Translations under genes and position numbers: made by a program
Assembly: GCA_023438245.1 (NCBI GenBank)
Contig: JAEXRD010000066.1
Coordinates: 1-46,234, forward strand
Direction: 5' to 3'
Source of the DNA: Pseudomonadota bacterium
GTDB lineage: Bacteria; Desulfobacterota; Desulfovibrionia; Desulfovibrionales; Desulfovibrionaceae
DNA: 46,234 bases
Shown: in pieces, positions 44,910-46,234 of the stretch
How the letters are laid out: every line of letters begins with the position of its first letter
Numbering within the stretch: position 1 is the stretch's first letter
The notes under the pieces: generated by a model
Told to the model about the DNA's origin: nothing
Databases searched by the model: none
Seen by the model: only the letters and a program-made list of their open reading frames with translations

Positions 44910-46187
44910 ATGCGCGCGCCCAGCAACACCGCCCCGCTTCCGGGGGCCACCGCCCTCATCCTGGCCGGAGGCTTCGGAACCCGCCTGCGGCCCGTCGTGG
45001 CCGACAGGCCCAAGGTGCTGGCCGAGGTGCTGGGACGGCCCTTCGTGTTCCACATCCTGGACCGGCTGGTCCCTCTCGGCATCCGCGACGTGGTGTTCTG
45101 CACCGGCTACATGGCCGAGGCGCTGGAACGGGCCGTGGGCGGCGAGTACCGGGGCATGCGCGTGCACTTCTCGCGCGAGGAACAGCCCCTGGGCACCGGG
45201 GGCGCGCTGGCCCTGGCCGCAAGCCGCCACCCCGCGCCCCTGGCCCTGGCCATGAACGGCGACTCCCTGGCCACCGCCGACCTGGGGGCCTTCGCCCGGT
45301 GGGCCGCCGCCCAGGACTGCGACGCGGCCCTGCTGCTGGCCCGCGTGGCGGACACCGCGCGCTTCGGCAGCGTGGAGCTGGCCCAGGAGGGCCCGGGCCG
45401 CATCGCCGGGTTTGCCGAGAAAGGGCGCGCCGGGGCGGGCCTCATCAATGCCGGGGTGTACCTGCTCAGGCCGGGCGCGCTGGCGGAAGTCGCCCCGGGA
45501 GAGCCCGCCTCCATCGAGACCGACGTTTTTCCCGCGCTGGCCGCTTCCGGCAGGCTCATCGGCCACCCGGCGGAGGGCGGGCTGCTGGACATCGGCACCC
45601 CGGAATCTTACGCCCAGGCCGGGCGCTTCCTGGCGGGGAGCTTCAACGGCCGCGCGGCGGTGTTCCTGGACCGCGACGGAACCATCATCGCCGAGCGCCA
45701 CTACCTCTCCGACCCCGCCGGGGTGGAACTGTTGCCGGGCGCGGCCCAGGGCCTGCGCCACATGCGCGCGCTGGGGCTGCCGCTGGTGGTGGTCACCAAC
45801 CAGTCCGGCGTGGGCCGGGGCTATTTCGGCATGGACGCAGTGGAGCGCGTGCACGGGAGGCTCATCGAGCTGCTGGCCGCCGAGGGCGTGGAGATCGCGG
45901 GGATCTACTCCTGCCCCCACGCGCCGGACGAGTCCTGCGGCTGCCGCAAACCCGGCCCCGGGCTCATCGAGCGCGCGGCCCGGGAGCTGGGGCTCGACCC
46001 CGCGCAGTGCTTCGTCATCGGCGACAAGCCCTGCGACGTGGACCTGGGCCTGGGCGCGGGCGCGACCTCGTTTCTCGTGCGCACGGGATACGGCCAGCGG
46101 CACGCCCAGGCGGGCGACTGCGCCCCGCACCATGTCGTGGCGGACCTGGCCGAAGCCGCCGCCCTCATTGAGAGAATAGTCGGGTAA
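44910..46187 (+). CDS. Bifunctional HddC-like heptose-1-phosphate nucleotidyltransferase / GmhB heptose-1,7-bisphosphate 7-phosphatase
   Basis: This 425-aa protein is a fusion. Residues 1 to about 235 are a sugar-1-phosphate nucleotidyltransferase: LILAGGFGTRLRPVVADRPK is the nucleotide-binding signature, with MNGDSLA the metal site. Residues about 245-425 are a HAD phosphatase of the GmhB type: VFLDRDGT (Asp nucleophile about 254, Asp 256), VVTNQSGVGRGYF, the zinc cluster CPHAPDESCGC and IGDKPCDVDLG. GmhB removes the C7 phosphate of heptose 1,7-bisphosphate and HddC then makes GDP-heptose, so the fusion joins consecutive steps after HddA. GGAGG lies 4 nt before the ATG at 44910. GDP (not ADP) specificity is inferred from HddA and the GDP-type SDRs. 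Confidence 0.88.
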   Translation: MRAPSNTAPLPGATALILAGGFGTRLRPVVADRPKVLAEVLGRPFVFHILDRLVPLGIRDVVFCTGYMAEALERAVGGEYRGMRVHFSREEQPLGTGGALALAASRHPAPLALAMNGDSLATADLGAFARWAAAQDCDAALLLARVADTARFGSVELAQEGPGRIAGFAEKGRAGAGLINAGVYLLRPGALAEVAPGEPASIETDVFPALAASGRLIGHPAEGGLLDIGTPESYAQAGRFLAGSFNGRAAVFLDRDGTIIAERHYLSDPAGVELLPGAAQGLRHMRALGLPLVVVTNQSGVGRGYFGMDAVERVHGRLIELLAAEGVEIAGIYSCPHAPDESCGCRKPGPGLIERAARELGLDPAQCFVIGDKPCDVDLGLGAGATSFLVRTGYGQRHAQAGDCAPHHVVADLAEAAALIERIVG

Positions 46188-46196
46188 GTCGGGGGA

Positions 46197-46234
46197 GGGC
46201 GGGGGAACTTTTTTCCAAAAAGATTCCCCCGCCC
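46197..46234 (+). terminator. Large hairpin after the fusion gene, probable terminator
   Basis: GGGCGGGGGAA (46197-46207) pairs with TTCCCCCGCCC (46224-46234), and an inner CTTTTT/AAAAAG arm extends the stem past one bulged A. It starts 9 nt after the stop. The window ends at the stem base, so a T-tract cannot be checked. Confidence 0.65.

Overview
The window is high-GC DNA (most genes look like 65-70% GC by eye) from what is most likely a Desulfovibrionaceae-type sulfate reducer (Desulfobacterota). The reasons are the gene order glmU-zapB-zapA-6S RNA-rny, an F1 ATP synthase operon that starts with two b-type subunits and has no a or c gene, a PerR/catalase pair, and a very long RTX surface protein. 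This assignment rests on synteny and protein character. No rRNA or tRNA is present to confirm it.

Layout. 1-6374 is a giant RTX calcium-binding, secreted or adhesin-like protein, probably cut by the left edge. 6371-9122 (minus) holds a glycosyltransferase-like protein, an O6-alkylguanine-DNA alkyltransferase and a TIGR01212-type radical SAM protein. 9241-14581 (plus) is the rod-shape operon mreB-mreC-mreD-mrdA-rodA. 14831-20650 (plus) is the ATP synthase operon b'-b-delta-alpha-gamma-beta-epsilon, closed by a terminator. 20785-24614 (plus) is glmU, zapB-like, zapA, a 6S RNA gene and rny. 24727-26879 carries perR and katA, with a PerR-box-like palindrome inside the katA promoter. 27007-29074 is ymdB-tyrS, ending at a strong terminator.

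From 29152 to the right edge is a polysaccharide or glycan locus. A long minus-strand gene train (44620 down to 31829) encodes four SDR sugar-nucleotide enzymes, three methyltransferases, a heptose-phosphate kinase (HddA-like), an RmlC-like epimerase, a polyprenol-phosphate-type GT2, an LPG-synthase-TM/AglD-like membrane protein, a transketolase split into two genes, and a TIM-barrel isomerase. A lower-GC multi-spanning membrane protein and a small membrane protein follow. Divergently, 44910-46187 (plus) encodes a fusion of an HddC-like nucleotidyltransferase and a GmhB phosphatase. Together HddA, GmhB and HddC point to GDP-D-glycero-alpha-D-manno-heptose. The dehydratase, epimerase, reductase-like and methyltransferase genes point to a modified (6-deoxy, O-methylated) heptose, as in Campylobacter capsules. 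GmhA is not in the window.

The most unusual observations are these. Three of the four SDRs each break the canonical YxxxK motif at a different place. The heptose enzymes are partly fused and sit with a dedicated split transketolase. perR looks leaderless. The RTX protein is built from about a dozen copies of a longer-period module.
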